The notes below the pieces were generated by a model. That model did not search any database. It was not told where the DNA came from and saw only the letters and a list, made by a program, of their open reading frames with translations. DNA of 64,000 nucleotides from an uncultured Lachnospiraceae bacterium (GTDB lineage: Bacteria > Bacillota > Clostridia > Lachnospirales > Lachnospiraceae). Both the position numbers and the translations under genes were made by a program. How positions within the stretch are numbered: position 1 is the stretch's first letter; each line of letters begins with the position of its first letter. Below, in pieces: positions 7,837-18,300 of the stretch. The DNA lies in contig ONDV01000007.1 of the NCBI GenBank assembly GCA_900316665.1, positions 1 to 64,000 on the forward strand, written 5' to 3'.

Positions 7837-8997
7837 ATGAAGCGAGTAATACTGATTGTACTTGACAGTGTAGGCTGCGGAGCTGCGCCCGATGCGGCTC
7901 TTTACGGCGATGAAGGGTCAAATACCATTCACGCCGTATCTCTTTCGCCTGAATTTCGTATGGAGAACATGAGACGGTTGGGACTCATGAATATAGAAGG
8001 AGCTGATGCCGGTGAGAAATGTGAAAGCCCCTTAGGTTCATTCGGACGTCTTCAAGAGCTTTCAGCCGGTAAGGATACGACTACCGGTCACTGGGAACTC
8101 GCAGGAATCGTGTCAAAGAATCCCATGCCGACCTTTCCTGATGGATTCCCCGATGAGATAATAGATGAATTCTCAAAACTGACAGGGAAGAAGATCCTTG
8201 TCAACAAGCCTTATTCCGGAACAAAAGTAATTAATGACTACGGCGATATGCAGCGTGAGACAGGCGGTCTTATAGTATACACATCAGCTGACTCGGTCTT
8301 TCAGGTGGCAGCTCACGTTGATTCTGTACCCATAAAGGATCTCTACCGATACTGTCAGATCGCGCGTCATATGCTTACCGGCAAGTACGGAGTAGGACGG
8401 GTCATCGCAAGACCTTTTACCGGCACTTCAGGACATTATGAGAGAATCAATGACAAGAGACACGATTTTTCTATCGATCCTACCGACCGTACCATGCTTG
8501 ACATACTTAAGGACGAGAATTTCGACGTCCTGTCAGTAGGCAAGATAATAGATATCTTCGCCGGACGCGGCATTACGGATTTTCAGCGCACGACCGGAAA
8601 TCCGGACGGTATAGAGAAGACGATCGAGTGGATGGAACATGATTTCAGCGGTCTTCTGTTTACAAATCTTGTCGATACGGATATGATTTACGGTCACAGA
8701 AATGATGTAGACGGATATGCCGGGGCTCTTTCCTATTTTGACTCAAAGCTTCCTGAGATTACAGGAAGGATGAGAGACGACGATGTTCTGATTATTACCG
8801 CTGATCATGGCTGCGATCCATCGACTCCGTCCACGGACCATTCCAGAGAATATGTCCCGCTTGTCATCTATGGAAAAAACGTGAAAAAGGGAATTGATCT
8901 TGGAACAGTAAGCGGAATGAACTGTGTTGCGGCGACCATACTTGAATATCTGAATACTTCTGAACGTCTTGACGGAACGGTTCTTCCAATATTTTGA
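7837..8997 (+). CDS. deoB: Phosphopentomutase
   Basis: The protein has 386 residues, typical for DeoB. It interconverts (deoxy)ribose-1-phosphate and (deoxy)ribose-5-phosphate during nucleoside salvage and needs Mn2+. The N-terminus RVILIVLDSVGCGAAPDA carries the first metal-binding aspartate. GKDTTTGHWE carries the phosphorylated threonine region, and ITADHGCDPSTPSTDHSREYVPL carries the remaining metal ligands of the alkaline-phosphatase fold. GGAGGTG precedes the ATG. No purine nucleoside phosphorylase or deoC lies next to it. The following lipoprotein gene starts 19 bases after its stop and may be cotranscribed. Confidence 0.96.
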   Translation: MKRVILIVLDSVGCGAAPDAALYGDEGSNTIHAVSLSPEFRMENMRRLGLMNIEGADAGEKCESPLGSFGRLQELSAGKDTTTGHWELAGIVSKNPMPTFPDGFPDEIIDEFSKLTGKKILVNKPYSGTKVINDYGDMQRETGGLIVYTSADSVFQVAAHVDSVPIKDLYRYCQIARHMLTGKYGVGRVIARPFTGTSGHYERINDKRHDFSIDPTDRTMLDILKDENFDVLSVGKIIDIFAGRGITDFQRTTGNPDGIEKTIEWMEHDFSGLLFTNLVDTDMIYGHRNDVDGYAGALSYFDSKLPEITGRMRDDDVLIITADHGCDPSTPSTDHSREYVPLVIYGKNVKKGIDLGTVSGMNCVAATILEYLNTSERLDGTVLPIF

Positions 8998-9016
8998 AAT
9001 CTTCCGGAGGAGTGAG

Positions 9017-9472
9017 ATGAAAATAAAAAAAGCCTTTTCAATTCTTGCTATATTCCTAAGCTCTCTTATTTTCGTCAGCTGTTCAGGTCAGAAGCTGAAC
9101 CACGACAGATTCGTTTCTGTTGTCGAAAAGCATGACATGGACTGCGCAGAAGATAAAAGCGGTTCTGACATAGGCGTGAAAGCCTGGACCAGAGCTCAGG
9201 GCAATGGCAATTCCGCAGACATAGAGCTTATTGAATTTGATTCCGAAGGCAATGCAGCTTCCTTTATAAATAAGCAGACTACAATTATTTCTGAAAACGG
9301 AGTGAAGTTTTCAGGTTCCATGGATTCGGGAGAACAGGCTCAGTCAGGAAACATATGGTATTATTTCGCGATTTCAGGAAAGTATGTGATAATGGCTAAT
9401 GCAACAAGTACATCAGACAAGAAACTTATATTGAAGGTACTTGACAAGCTGCCGGGTGTCAGCAGACCATAA
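9017..9472 (+). CDS. Small lipoprotein of unknown function
   Basis: The precursor has 151 residues. A lipoprotein signal peptide is clear: charged KIKK, a hydrophobic run to about residue 20, then a lipobox FVSC with cysteine as the first mature residue. The remaining about 130 residues have no motif I recognise. They are polar with a predicted alpha/beta pattern and a central stretch (SADIELIEFDSEGNAASFINKQ) reminiscent of small DUF-type lipoproteins that measure variance of a peptide or sugar signal, but this is only an impression. The start is the ATG at 9017 behind GGAGGAG. The frame opens at 8969 inside deoB, which would disrupt the signal peptide. Confidence 0.8.
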   Translation: MKIKKAFSILAIFLSSLIFVSCSGQKLNHDRFVSVVEKHDMDCAEDKSGSDIGVKAWTRAQGNGNSADIELIEFDSEGNAASFINKQTTIISENGVKFSGSMDSGEQAQSGNIWYYFAISGKYVIMANATSTSDKKLILKVLDKLPGVSRP

Positions 9473-9488
9473 TGCTAAAGCGGATTTT

Positions 9489-9517
9489 TTGTATTATTTC
9501 TTTTTTTAATGTATAAT
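9489..9517 (+). promoter_or_regulatory. Sigma-A promoter for the GH13 gene
   Basis: TTGTAT (9489-9494) and TATAAT (9512-9517) with a 17-base spacer, 68 bases before the GH13 start. Confidence 0.65.
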
Positions 9518-9584
9518 GTTTCCTGTAAGTTAAATAGTTGGATATTCATTGGAAAGATTGAATTTTTTAAGTCTGGAGGAAGTT

Positions 9585-11237
9585 ATGCCCGAATGGTTGA
9601 ATGATGCTGTGTTTTATGAGATCTATCCGCAGTCCTTTTATGATTCGAACGGTGACGGGATAGGTGATATCAATGGTATCAGAGAAAAGATACCTTATAT
9701 AAAGAGTCTCGGAGTGAATGCTCTTTGGATCAATCCCTGCTATGACTCTCCTTTCAAGGATGCCGGATATGATGTCCGTGATTACAAAAAGATTGCTCCA
9801 AGGTATGGAAGTAATGGTGATATGGCAGAGCTTTTCAAAGAGGCTCATTCTGCCGGTATCCGTGTCCTTTTGGATCTGGTTCCGGGACATACTTCAGAGG
9901 AACATGAATGGTTCAGGCGTTCATCCGAGACAACGAAAAACGAATACTCCAACAGATATATATGGACAGAACATGCCTTTGACGGCGGTTTTCCGTTTAA
10001 TTACGTGGCAGGTGAGACAGAGCGTCCGGGCGCGTATCTTCTCAATTTCTTTAAATGTCAGCCGGCGCTGAATTATGGCTTCGGCGAGAGAACGAGCTCC
10101 TGGCAGCTGCCACCGGATCATCCTGACTGCATAGCTACAAGAGAAGCCATAAAGGATGTGATGCGTTTCTGGCTCGACATGGGCTGTGACGGATTCAGGG
10201 TGGATATGGCTGATTCCCTGGTCAAAAATGATGACGAAAATAAGTCAAATACCTGCGCCGTCTGGCAGGATATCAGGCAGATGCTGGACAGAGAATATCC
10301 CAACGCTGCAATCGTGTCTGAGTGGGACAATGCCGACCAGTCGATGAATGCGGGATTCCATATGGATTTTACGCTTAATAACGGCGGTACCGGTTATTCT
10401 ACTTTGTTCAGAGATTATATCAACCATGGCGAATGGCTGACAGCAGGATGCAAGGAAGGTCCGGATGCTGATTTCGGAGCAAAAGAGGGAGATGGAGAAG
10501 AGAAGCGGCTGGGGATCCTTTCCGAAAGAGATAAGAGCTTTTTCAGGAAAGACGCCGGAGGCGATATTTCTCTTTTCCTCAAAGATTACGAGAGCCGTCT
10601 GGCATCAGCAAGAGGCAGGGGATATGTGTCTTTGATTACCGGAAATCATGATACGCCCCGTCTCAATTTCCTGATGGATGACAGGGAGAGGAGACTGGCT
10701 TTTGCATTTATACTCACTATGCCGGGAGTGCCTTTCATATATTATGGCGACGAGATAGGCATGAGATATTTTGACGGAATGAGATCAAAGGAGGGCGGAT
10801 TCCACAGGACCGGCTCCAGGACACCCATGCAGTGGGATGAGACTGAGAATCTGGGATTCAGCACGGCGGATAAGTCTCTTCTCTATCTTCCGGTTGATCC
10901 TGCTTCAGATCATGTGACTGTCGCTTCATCCGAGGATGATCCTGATTCTCTTCTTAATTTTGTGAGGAGTCTTATTGATCTAAGACATTCGACACCTGAT
11001 CTTATGGCATCTGGTGAATATCATACTGTCCATGGTGAAAAAGGTGACAGCGTATATATATATAGAAGAGGATCTTTTCTGATAGCAATAAATACTTCAG
11101 GCAGGGAAGCTCGTACCCTTATTCCGGAGACGGAGTCGGAGAGTCTGAGCGGAAATCAGATATTCAATTTAGGGGAAGCATCACTTGACGGAAGTGTTAT
11201 CGTGACCGGGCCTCAGAGCTTTACGGTGTTTGAATAA
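9585..11237 (+). CDS. GH13 alpha-amylase-family glycosidase (alpha-glucosidase / oligo-1,6-glucosidase-like)
   Basis: The protein has 550 residues and no signal peptide, so it is probably cytoplasmic and acts on imported oligosaccharides. All GH13 regions are present: DSNGDGIGDINGI, ALWINPCY, DLVPGHTS (region I), GFRVDMAD with nucleophile near D207, IVSEWDN with acid/base near E246, and GNHDTPR with the third aspartate near D356. A beta-sandwich C-terminal domain follows. The order resembles oligo-1,6-glucosidases and trehalose-6-phosphate hydrolases; exact specificity cannot be read. The start is ATG 9585 behind CTGGAGGA, not the upstream TTG at 9549. A membrane diguanylate cyclase follows after 50 bases. 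Confidence 0.9.
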   Translation: MPEWLNDAVFYEIYPQSFYDSNGDGIGDINGIREKIPYIKSLGVNALWINPCYDSPFKDAGYDVRDYKKIAPRYGSNGDMAELFKEAHSAGIRVLLDLVPGHTSEEHEWFRRSSETTKNEYSNRYIWTEHAFDGGFPFNYVAGETERPGAYLLNFFKCQPALNYGFGERTSSWQLPPDHPDCIATREAIKDVMRFWLDMGCDGFRVDMADSLVKNDDENKSNTCAVWQDIRQMLDREYPNAAIVSEWDNADQSMNAGFHMDFTLNNGGTGYSTLFRDYINHGEWLTAGCKEGPDADFGAKEGDGEEKRLGILSERDKSFFRKDAGGDISLFLKDYESRLASARGRGYVSLITGNHDTPRLNFLMDDRERRLAFAFILTMPGVPFIYYGDEIGMRYFDGMRSKEGGFHRTGSRTPMQWDETENLGFSTADKSLLYLPVDPASDHVTVASSEDDPDSLLNFVRSLIDLRHSTPDLMASGEYHTVHGEKGDSVYIYRRGSFLIAINTSGREARTLIPETESESLSGNQIFNLGEASLDGSVIVTGPQSFTVFE

Positions 11238-11287
11238 GTAAAGATTCTTGCAGCGTCAATGATTATTTTTGCAGCCGGAGCATCATT

Positions 11288-12970
11288 ATGGAGATCAAAG
11301 TCAGACAGATAATAATAAAAGGCATATTGATAATGATCATCATGTGCGGTCTCATATATTTTGCTGCAGAATTCCTTGGGATCGGTCATTGCGAGACAAC
11401 AGATCTTAAAATAAAAAAAGTTGAGAGATTTAATACCATTACAGGAAAAAGGGAAATATGCAAGCGGGGCGATTATGTCTTTAATGAGAATGATATATGT
11501 CTTATTACTGTAAAGATGCCTGAACACATGCCGTATCGCGACAATTCGCTTGTATTTCATTCATGCAATGATATCATAACTGTATTTATCAGCGACGATA
11601 TACTATTTTCATATGGACTCGAATTGTCTAGAAAGAACATCCAGATAGGGAATATTCATTGTGCAGTTCATATTCCGACAGAATACAGAGGCAGGGATAT
11701 CTGTGTAGAGCTTAAAGTCAGGCAGAATCATCCTGAAAGAATTAATACAGAGATGAAATTAATGCCGTCAGACAGAATTGCCTATTATCCAATCAATGGC
11801 CGCGGAATGTATTTTACGGCATTCTTTCTTATGATGCTTGCAGCTGTTTTTATTATTGTACTTGGAATCGTGCTGGCAAAGGGGCTGTCTCAAAAGCTTT
11901 ATAGTATCTCGCTTGGCTGTACAATTCTGCTTCTCTGCATATGGTATTTCGGCTACAACAGATTTTTCTATGTCCTTTCTGATAACGTCAGGTTTAATGC
12001 TCTTTCGGAGTACTATGCCCTTGACCTCTTGCCTGCCCCGATGGTTCTGTTCTTCTATTACCTGGCATCAACTAAGAAGATGAAGCGTTTTCTCGGTGCA
12101 CTGGGAATTGCCACAGGAGCCTTTTCCGCCGTGAGCCTTATTCTTGTCTCAATGAGAAGGATCATGTTCTGCAATATCATTCTTATTACTCAGATGGTCG
12201 TTCTGGTCTTATTCTTGATACTTACAGTACTCACAATTATGCAATATATAAAGAGACGTGACAATTCCGTAAAGCTTATGATGACCGGCATGAATATTGG
12301 AATGTTCTTTGCGGTTCTTCAGATCCTTTCGATAATATTGAAGGAAAAAAGACATCTGCCAATCTTACTCGACTGGTTTACGGGTATAGATTTTGCTTCT
12401 CTTGGGATAATGATTCTCATTACAATGATTCTTATCTCGGTGATATTCAGAGTCATGAAAGGCATTGAGAGTGAGAAAAGAAACCTGATCATGAAAAAGC
12501 TTGCCTTTGAAGATGCTCTTACAGGCATCCCGAACCGGATATCAGTGACTGAAAGCATGAAAAAACTCGATGAGAGCAGCTGGTATGCGGTAGGATTTTT
12601 TGATGTAGACGGCTTGAAATCAGCTAATGACAAGTACGGCCACGAGGAGGGCGACAAGCTGATCCGGACAGCTGCAAATCTTATAGGAGATTCATTCGGG
12701 GGAAAAGGCGGATTTTTCGGACGCTGGGGCGGCGATGAATTTGTGGCTGTTTTTACTGAACAAAAGGAATTTGAAAATTTCAGGTCGGCACTTCACAGAG
12801 GAATAAGTGATATTAACAAAAATACGGATCTGAAGGATGGGTTCTCTATATCAGACGGATATGTGATACATGAGCCGGGACAGAAGGATTCTGTTGAGTC
12901 GCTTATTAATATAGCAGACAAGAATATGTATTATTACAAGAAAAAACGGAAAAAAGCAAGAGAAGAGTGA
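11288..12970 (+). CDS. Membrane-bound diguanylate cyclase (7TMR-DISM-like sensor + GGDEF)
   Basis: The protein has 560 residues. One N-terminal membrane segment (about 8-30) leads to an extracytoplasmic domain (about 35-170). About seven to eight membrane helices follow (about 180-395), then a GGDEF domain (about 405-560). The GGDEF motif is intact as RWGGDEF near 480 and the domain starts with DALTGIPNR, so cyclic di-GMP synthesis is likely. The RxxD inhibitory site normally before GGDEF is not visible. The layout resembles 7TMR-DISM receptors; the ligand is unknown. It sits between a glucosidase and rnhA, with rnhA starting only seven bases after its stop. Confidence 0.88.
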   Translation: MEIKVRQIIIKGILIMIIMCGLIYFAAEFLGIGHCETTDLKIKKVERFNTITGKREICKRGDYVFNENDICLITVKMPEHMPYRDNSLVFHSCNDIITVFISDDILFSYGLELSRKNIQIGNIHCAVHIPTEYRGRDICVELKVRQNHPERINTEMKLMPSDRIAYYPINGRGMYFTAFFLMMLAAVFIIVLGIVLAKGLSQKLYSISLGCTILLLCIWYFGYNRFFYVLSDNVRFNALSEYYALDLLPAPMVLFFYYLASTKKMKRFLGALGIATGAFSAVSLILVSMRRIMFCNIILITQMVVLVLFLILTVLTIMQYIKRRDNSVKLMMTGMNIGMFFAVLQILSIILKEKRHLPILLDWFTGIDFASLGIMILITMILISVIFRVMKGIESEKRNLIMKKLAFEDALTGIPNRISVTESMKKLDESSWYAVGFFDVDGLKSANDKYGHEEGDKLIRTAANLIGDSFGGKGGFFGRWGGDEFVAVFTEQKEFENFRSALHRGISDINKNTDLKDGFSISDGYVIHEPGQKDSVESLINIADKNMYYYKKKRKKAREE

Positions 12971-12977
12971 GATCGAT

Positions 12978-13460
12978 ATGTCTTATGTTGTGATTTATAC
13001 TGATGGTTCATGTCATGGCAACCCCGGGCCGGGCGGATATGGAGCTGTGTTGCTTACCAAAATAAACGGAGAGGAACACAGACTTGAGATATCCGAGGGT
13101 TACAGGAATACTACCAATAATCAGATGGAGCTTCTGGGACCGATAAGAGCCCTGGAGAGACTCTCATTCCCTTGCGATGTGCTTTTTGTTTCTGATTCAC
13201 AGTATTTCCTTAAAGGCTTTATGAAGGATACTCACTGGGTCGAGAACTGGAAGAAGAGAGGGTGGAAAAATTCCGGCAACGCGCCTGTGAAGAATAAAGA
13301 ACTCTGGATGAAGCTCGATGAGCTCATTTCTTTACAAAAATCCGTCAGCTTTCAGTGGGTCAAGGGACATGAAAATACGGAATTAAATAACAGATGCGAC
13401 GAGCTTGCTAATCTCGCCGCATCTGATGAAAAATCGTTAAAGGATCATATTGATCTGTAA
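12978..13460 (+). CDS. rnhA: Ribonuclease HI
   Basis: The protein has 160 residues, a typical type 1 RNase H. It removes RNA from RNA-DNA hybrids such as R-loops and primers. The four acidic active-site residues are visible in YTDGSCHGNPGPGGYG (D near 9), NNQMEL (E), VSDSQY (D) and RCDELAN (D), and VKGHENTELNNRCD carries the flexible histidine loop. The ATG is preceded by GAGTGAGAT close to the stop of the diguanylate cyclase gene, suggesting cotranscription. Its stop lies two bases from that of the convergent ABC-F gene with no terminator between. Confidence 0.95.
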   Translation: MSYVVIYTDGSCHGNPGPGGYGAVLLTKINGEEHRLEISEGYRNTTNNQMELLGPIRALERLSFPCDVLFVSDSQYFLKGFMKDTHWVENWKKRGWKNSGNAPVKNKELWMKLDELISLQKSVSFQWVKGHENTELNNRCDELANLAASDEKSLKDHIDL

Positions 13461-13462
13461 TT

Positions 13463-15103
13463 TCAGTCGTCAGCTTCGTCATCGTCTGTCACATTATAGA
13501 CTGTTCTCTTTCTCGCGTCAGCATCCTGTTCGAGATATTCGTCATAGGTGGATACCTTGTCTATAATAGAACCTTCAGGGAGTATCTCTATGATCCTGTT
13601 CGCTGTAGTCTGTACTATCTGATGATCTCTTGATGAGAAGAGGATCACTCCGGGGAATTTCTGAAGACCGGTATTAAGTGCTGCTATGCTTTCCATATCA
13701 AGATGGTCGGTAGGTTCGTCAAGTACCAGCACATTTGATGCCTCGATCATCATTCTTGAAAGAAGCACTCTGACTTTCTCGCCGCCGGAGAGCACTCTCA
13801 TCTTTTTATCGCCGTCTTCTCCGGCGAAGAGCATTCTTCCCAGAAATCCCCTGACATAAGTCGCATCCTTGATCTCGGAAAACTGAGTCAGCCATTCGGC
13901 GATCTTTAAATCATTATCAAATATCTTTGTATTGTCTTTTGGAAAATAAGACTGTGAAGTCGTGACTCCCCATTTGAATGTTCCTGAGTCAGGTTCCATC
14001 TCGCCCATCAGAATCCGGAAGAGAGTGGTCTTTGCAAGCTCATTTGATCCTACAAAGGCGATCTTGTCATCATGATTTACATGGAAGGTCACATTGTCCA
14101 GTACCTTTTTCCCGTCGATGGTCTTTGAGAGGTTGTCAACTGACAGCACATCATTTCCAATTTCTCTCTTGGGACGGAAATCAATATATGGATATTTTCT
14201 GCTTGAAGGTCTTATATCATCAAGCTGAATTTTTTCAAGAGCTCTCTTTCTGGATGTGGCCTGCTTGGACTTTGATGCGTTTGCAGAGAAACGTGAGATG
14301 AATTCCTTCAGCTCTTTGATCTGTTCTTCTTTTTTCTTATTGGCTTCTTTTTTCTGCTTCTGGATAAGCTGGGATGACTCGAACCAGAAATCATAATTTC
14401 CTGCATAGAGCTGGATCTTTCCGTAGTCTATATCGGCAATGGAAGTGCAGACCTTATTCAAAAAATATCTGTCGTGGGAAACCACTATGACAGTATTCTC
14501 GAAATTGATAAGGAACTCTTCAAGCCATGCGATGGCGTCAAGATCCAGGTGGTTTGTAGGCTCGTCGAGGAGAAGAATATCCGGATTTCCGAAAAGTGCC
14601 TTAGCAAGGAGGACCTTGACTTTAAGCGCAGACGGCAGCTCTTTCATCATCATATGGTGGTATTCCGTATCAACTCCGAGACCGTTTAAAAGGGATTCGG
14701 CGTCTGCCTCCGCATTCCAGCCGTCCATGTCTGCAAACTCAGCCTCAAGTTCGGATGCCTTTATTCCGTCTTCGTCTGAAAAATCTGGCTTTGCGTAAAG
14801 GGCGTCTTTTTCCTTCATTATCTCATAGAGACGTTTGTTGCCCATAATTACTGTATCAAGAACGGTATAGGCATCATATTTGAAGTGATCCTGCTCAAGG
14901 ACTGACAGACGCTGTCCTGGTGTGATCGATACGTCTCCGGTCGTAGGCTCAAGCGCTCCAGATAAAATTTTCAAAAAAGTAGATTTGCCGGCGCCGTTGG
15001 CACCGATAAGACCGTAGCAGTTGCCTTCGGTAAATTTGATGTTGACGTCTTCGAAGAGAGCCTTCTTCCCAAGGCGCAGCGATATATTATTTGCCTGTAT
15101 CAT
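13463..15103 (-). CDS. ABC-F family ATPase (YbiT-like translation factor)
   Basis: The protein has 546 residues with two ABC ATPase domains joined by a charged coiled linker (about 235-300, rich in QKQKKEANKKKEEQIKEL). No membrane segments are present, as expected for ABC-F proteins that act on the ribosome. The first Walker A is GANGAGKST and the first Walker B region is LLLDEPTNHLD. The first signature is degenerate (ELPSALKVKVLLAKAL), as in YbiT. The second Walker A reads GSNELAKTT with alanine for the usual glycine, while the second signature LSGGEKVRVLL and VLDEPTDHLD are intact. The start is ATG at 15103; an upstream TTG adds nine unlikely residues. Confidence 0.9.
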   Translation of the reverse strand: MIQANNISLRLGKKALFEDVNIKFTEGNCYGLIGANGAGKSTFLKILSGALEPTTGDVSITPGQRLSVLEQDHFKYDAYTVLDTVIMGNKRLYEIMKEKDALYAKPDFSDEDGIKASELEAEFADMDGWNAEADAESLLNGLGVDTEYHHMMMKELPSALKVKVLLAKALFGNPDILLLDEPTNHLDLDAIAWLEEFLINFENTVIVVSHDRYFLNKVCTSIADIDYGKIQLYAGNYDFWFESSQLIQKQKKEANKKKEEQIKELKEFISRFSANASKSKQATSRKRALEKIQLDDIRPSSRKYPYIDFRPKREIGNDVLSVDNLSKTIDGKKVLDNVTFHVNHDDKIAFVGSNELAKTTLFRILMGEMEPDSGTFKWGVTTSQSYFPKDNTKIFDNDLKIAEWLTQFSEIKDATYVRGFLGRMLFAGEDGDKKMRVLSGGEKVRVLLSRMMIEASNVLVLDEPTDHLDMESIAALNTGLQKFPGVILFSSRDHQIVQTTANRIIEILPEGSIIDKVSTYDEYLEQDADARKRTVYNVTDDDEADD

Positions 15104-15250
15104 TTTGTAAATCCATCTGCCTTTCTTCAATAATAAGGTGACATATGCCTGTTAATTGTATAGGAAAGACCGGCTGATGTCAAAAAACATAAAGTTACAT
15201 TGCAACTATTCAATGTATCTGAAAAGGAACACTAAGAATGGCTATCTGTA

Positions 15251-15279
15251 TTGATTTATCGGGGAAAAATATATATATT
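15251..15279 (+). promoter_or_regulatory. Promoter of nifJ
   Basis: TTGATT (15251-15256) and TATATT (15274-15279) separated by 17 bases, about 100 bases upstream of the nifJ start. Confidence 0.6.
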
Positions 15280-15332
15280 GTTTAAAGGACTTTGTGCATA
15301 ATGAGCATTGCAGGGGATATCCCTGATATTTT

Positions 15333-15349
15333 TTGTGAGTTGTTCACAA
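15333..15349. promoter_or_regulatory. Rex-like palindrome TTGTGA-N5-TCACAA in the nifJ leader
   Basis: TTGTGA (15333-15338) and TCACAA (15344-15349) form a perfect inverted repeat between the promoter and the ribosome binding site. The redox repressor Rex recognises TTGTGA-N6-TCACAA, so the arms match but the spacer is one base short. A small CAGGG/CCCTG hairpin precedes it (15311-15325). Could be a roadblock operator or only an RNA hairpin. Confidence 0.35.
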
Positions 15350-15379
15350 GGCCATGAAATATCGTTAAGGAGGAAAAAC

Positions 15380-18300
15380 ATGATCAAGAGAAAAATGAAA
15401 ACCATGGATGGAAACCATGCTGCAGCTCATGCTTCATATGCATTTACTGAAGTAGCTGCCATGTATCCCATCACCCCTTCATCCGTAATGCCTGAAGCTA
15501 CGGATGAGTGGGCAACCGCCGGACGTAAGAATATGTTCGGTGAGCCTGTGCAGATCACAGAGATGCAGTCTGAGGCAGGTGCAGCGGGCGCAGTTCACGG
15601 TTCGCTTGCAGCAGGAGCTCTGACGACCACTTATACTGCTTCTCAGGGACTTCTTCTTATGATCCCCAATCTGTACAAGATCGCAGGTGAGGGTCTTCCC
15701 GGAGTGTTCGATGTATCTGCGCGTTGCGTAGCTACACATGCTCTTAATATCTTCGGTGATCATTCGGACGTGTACGCCTGCCGTCAGACCGGTGTGGCAA
15801 TGCTCTGCGAGTCATCCGTTCAGGAAGTAATGGATCTTACTCCTGTCGCACACGCTTCAGCACTCAAAGGTCATGTTCCGTTTATTAATTTCTTCGATGG
15901 ATTCCGCACATCACACGAGATCCAGAAGATCGAAACCTGGGATGAGAAGGGCGGATATCCTGAGCTTCAGGATATGATCGATAAGGATGCTCTGAAGGCG
16001 TTCAAGGAGAATGCTCTCAATCCTAATCATCCTAAGGAAATGGGATCAGCTCAGAATCCCGATATCTTCTTCCAGACCAGAGAGTCCTGCAATGCTTCTT
16101 ACGATGCGCTTCCCGCAATCGTTCAGGCATATATGGACAAGATCAACGAGAAAATCGGTACAGATTACAAGCTCTTCAATTATTACGGAGCTCCCGATGC
16201 CGAGAGCGTCATCATCGCAATGGGTTCTGTCTGTGAGACCATCGATGAGACCATTGATTATCTGATGGCAAGAGGAGAGAAAGTCGGCGTCGTAAAGGTA
16301 AGACTTTATCGTCCGTTCAAGACTGATGCCCTTGTTGCTGCAATTCCTGAGACTGTCAAGAGAATTACTGTTCTTGATCGTACAAAGGAGCCCGGATCAG
16401 ACGGCGAGCCTCTTTACCTTGATGTAGTAGCTGCATTAAAGCAGGAGAACAAATTCCAGGATGTTCCTGTTTACACAGGCCGTTACGGACTTGGCTCAAA
16501 GGATACTACTCCGGGACAGATCATTGCTGTATTCCACAACACTGAGAAGCCGAGATTTACAATCGGCATCATCGATGATGTAACAAACCTTTCTCTTGAA
16601 GTAAAGGAAAATCCTGTTACAACTCCTGAGGGAACCACGAACTGCAAGTTCTGGGGTCTTGGAGCTGACGGTACTGTAGGTGCCAACAAGAATTCCATCA
16701 AGATCATCGGCGATAATACAGATATGTACGCTCAGGCTTACTTTGACTATGATTCAAAGAAGTCAGGCGGTGTAACCATTTCTCATCTGAGATTCGGACA
16801 CAAGCCTATCCGCTCAACATATCTCATCAGCCAGGCCAACTTCGTCGCATGTCACTGCCAGGCATATATCTACAAATACAACATGGTTCAGGATCTGGTT
16901 GACGGAGGCACATTCCTCTTCAACACCCAGTGGAAGCCTGAGGAACTCGATGAGAAGCTGCCGGGACAGGTAAAGAGATATATAGCTGAGCATCACATCA
17001 ATTTCTATATCATTGACGGTGTAGAGATCGGTAAGAAGATTGGTCTTGGTAAGAGGATCAATACAGTCCTTCAGTCCGCATTCTTCTCACTCACAAAGCT
17101 TATTCCGGAGGAGAAGGTCCTTCAGCTTATGAAGGACGCCGCAAAGGCTTCTTATGCAAAGAAGGGCGACAATGTCGTCAAGATGAACTGGGATGCTATT
17201 GACGCCGGTGCTACAGCTTATGTAAAGATCGATGTTCCCGCATCATGGGCTGACTGCAAGGATGACGATCTGAATGTCAAGATCGATGAGACAGCAGGCA
17301 ATGCTGATCAGATCGCATTCGTAAAGAATATCCAGCAGAAGGTCAACGCTCAGCAGGGCAATACAATTCCTGTCTCTGTCGTCAAGACTTATACAGACGG
17401 TTCTACACCGAGCGGCACAGCAGCTTTCGAGAAGCGTGGCGTTGCTACTGATGTTCCTGTATGGGATGCATCTAAGTGTATCGAGTGTAACCGCTGCTCA
17501 TACGTCTGCCCTCACGCTGTTATCCGCCCCGTTGCGCTTACAGCTGATGAAGATGCGGCTAAGCCTGAAGGAATGGTTACAAAGGAACTTACAGGCAACA
17601 AGGATTACAAGTTCGCTATCGTTATTTCCGCATACGACTGCACAGGCTGCGGCTCTTGCGTAAATGTCTGCCCTGCAAAGGAAAAGGCTATTTCAATGCA
17701 GGATTTCGAGGCAAACGAAGGCGAGCAGAAGTATTTCGATTATGCTGTTAAGCTTCCTGACAAGGAAGACCTCATTGAGAAGTTCAAGCTGAATTCCGTA
17801 AAGGGATCTCAGTTCAGAAAGCCTCTTCTTGAATTCTCAGGCGCCTGCGCAGGATGCGGCGAGACTCCTTATGTCAAGCTTATCACTCAGCTCTTCGGCG
17901 ACCGCATGTATATTGCGAATGCTACAGGATGCTCATCCATCTGGGGTAACTCTTCACCGTCTACTCCTTATACAATGAATGCAAAGGGTCATGGTCCCGC
18001 ATGGTCTAACTCACTCTTCGAAGATGCCGCTGAGTTTGGATATGGTATGCTTCTCGCTCAGAGAGCAATAAGAGACAGACTTTCAGATGAGCTTTCTTCT
18101 CTCGTTGAGACATCCGGTGATGCAGCGCTTAAGGATGCGGTAGCTGACTGGAAGGATACATATAATGACGGCGTTGCAAACCAGCTCGCAACTGAGAAGG
18201 TCGTTGCAGCCCTTAATTCCGTAAAGGGCGATGCTGCTGAGAAGATCCTTCTTGAGAAGGATTACCTCTCAAAGAAGTCACAGTGGATCTTCGGTGGTGA

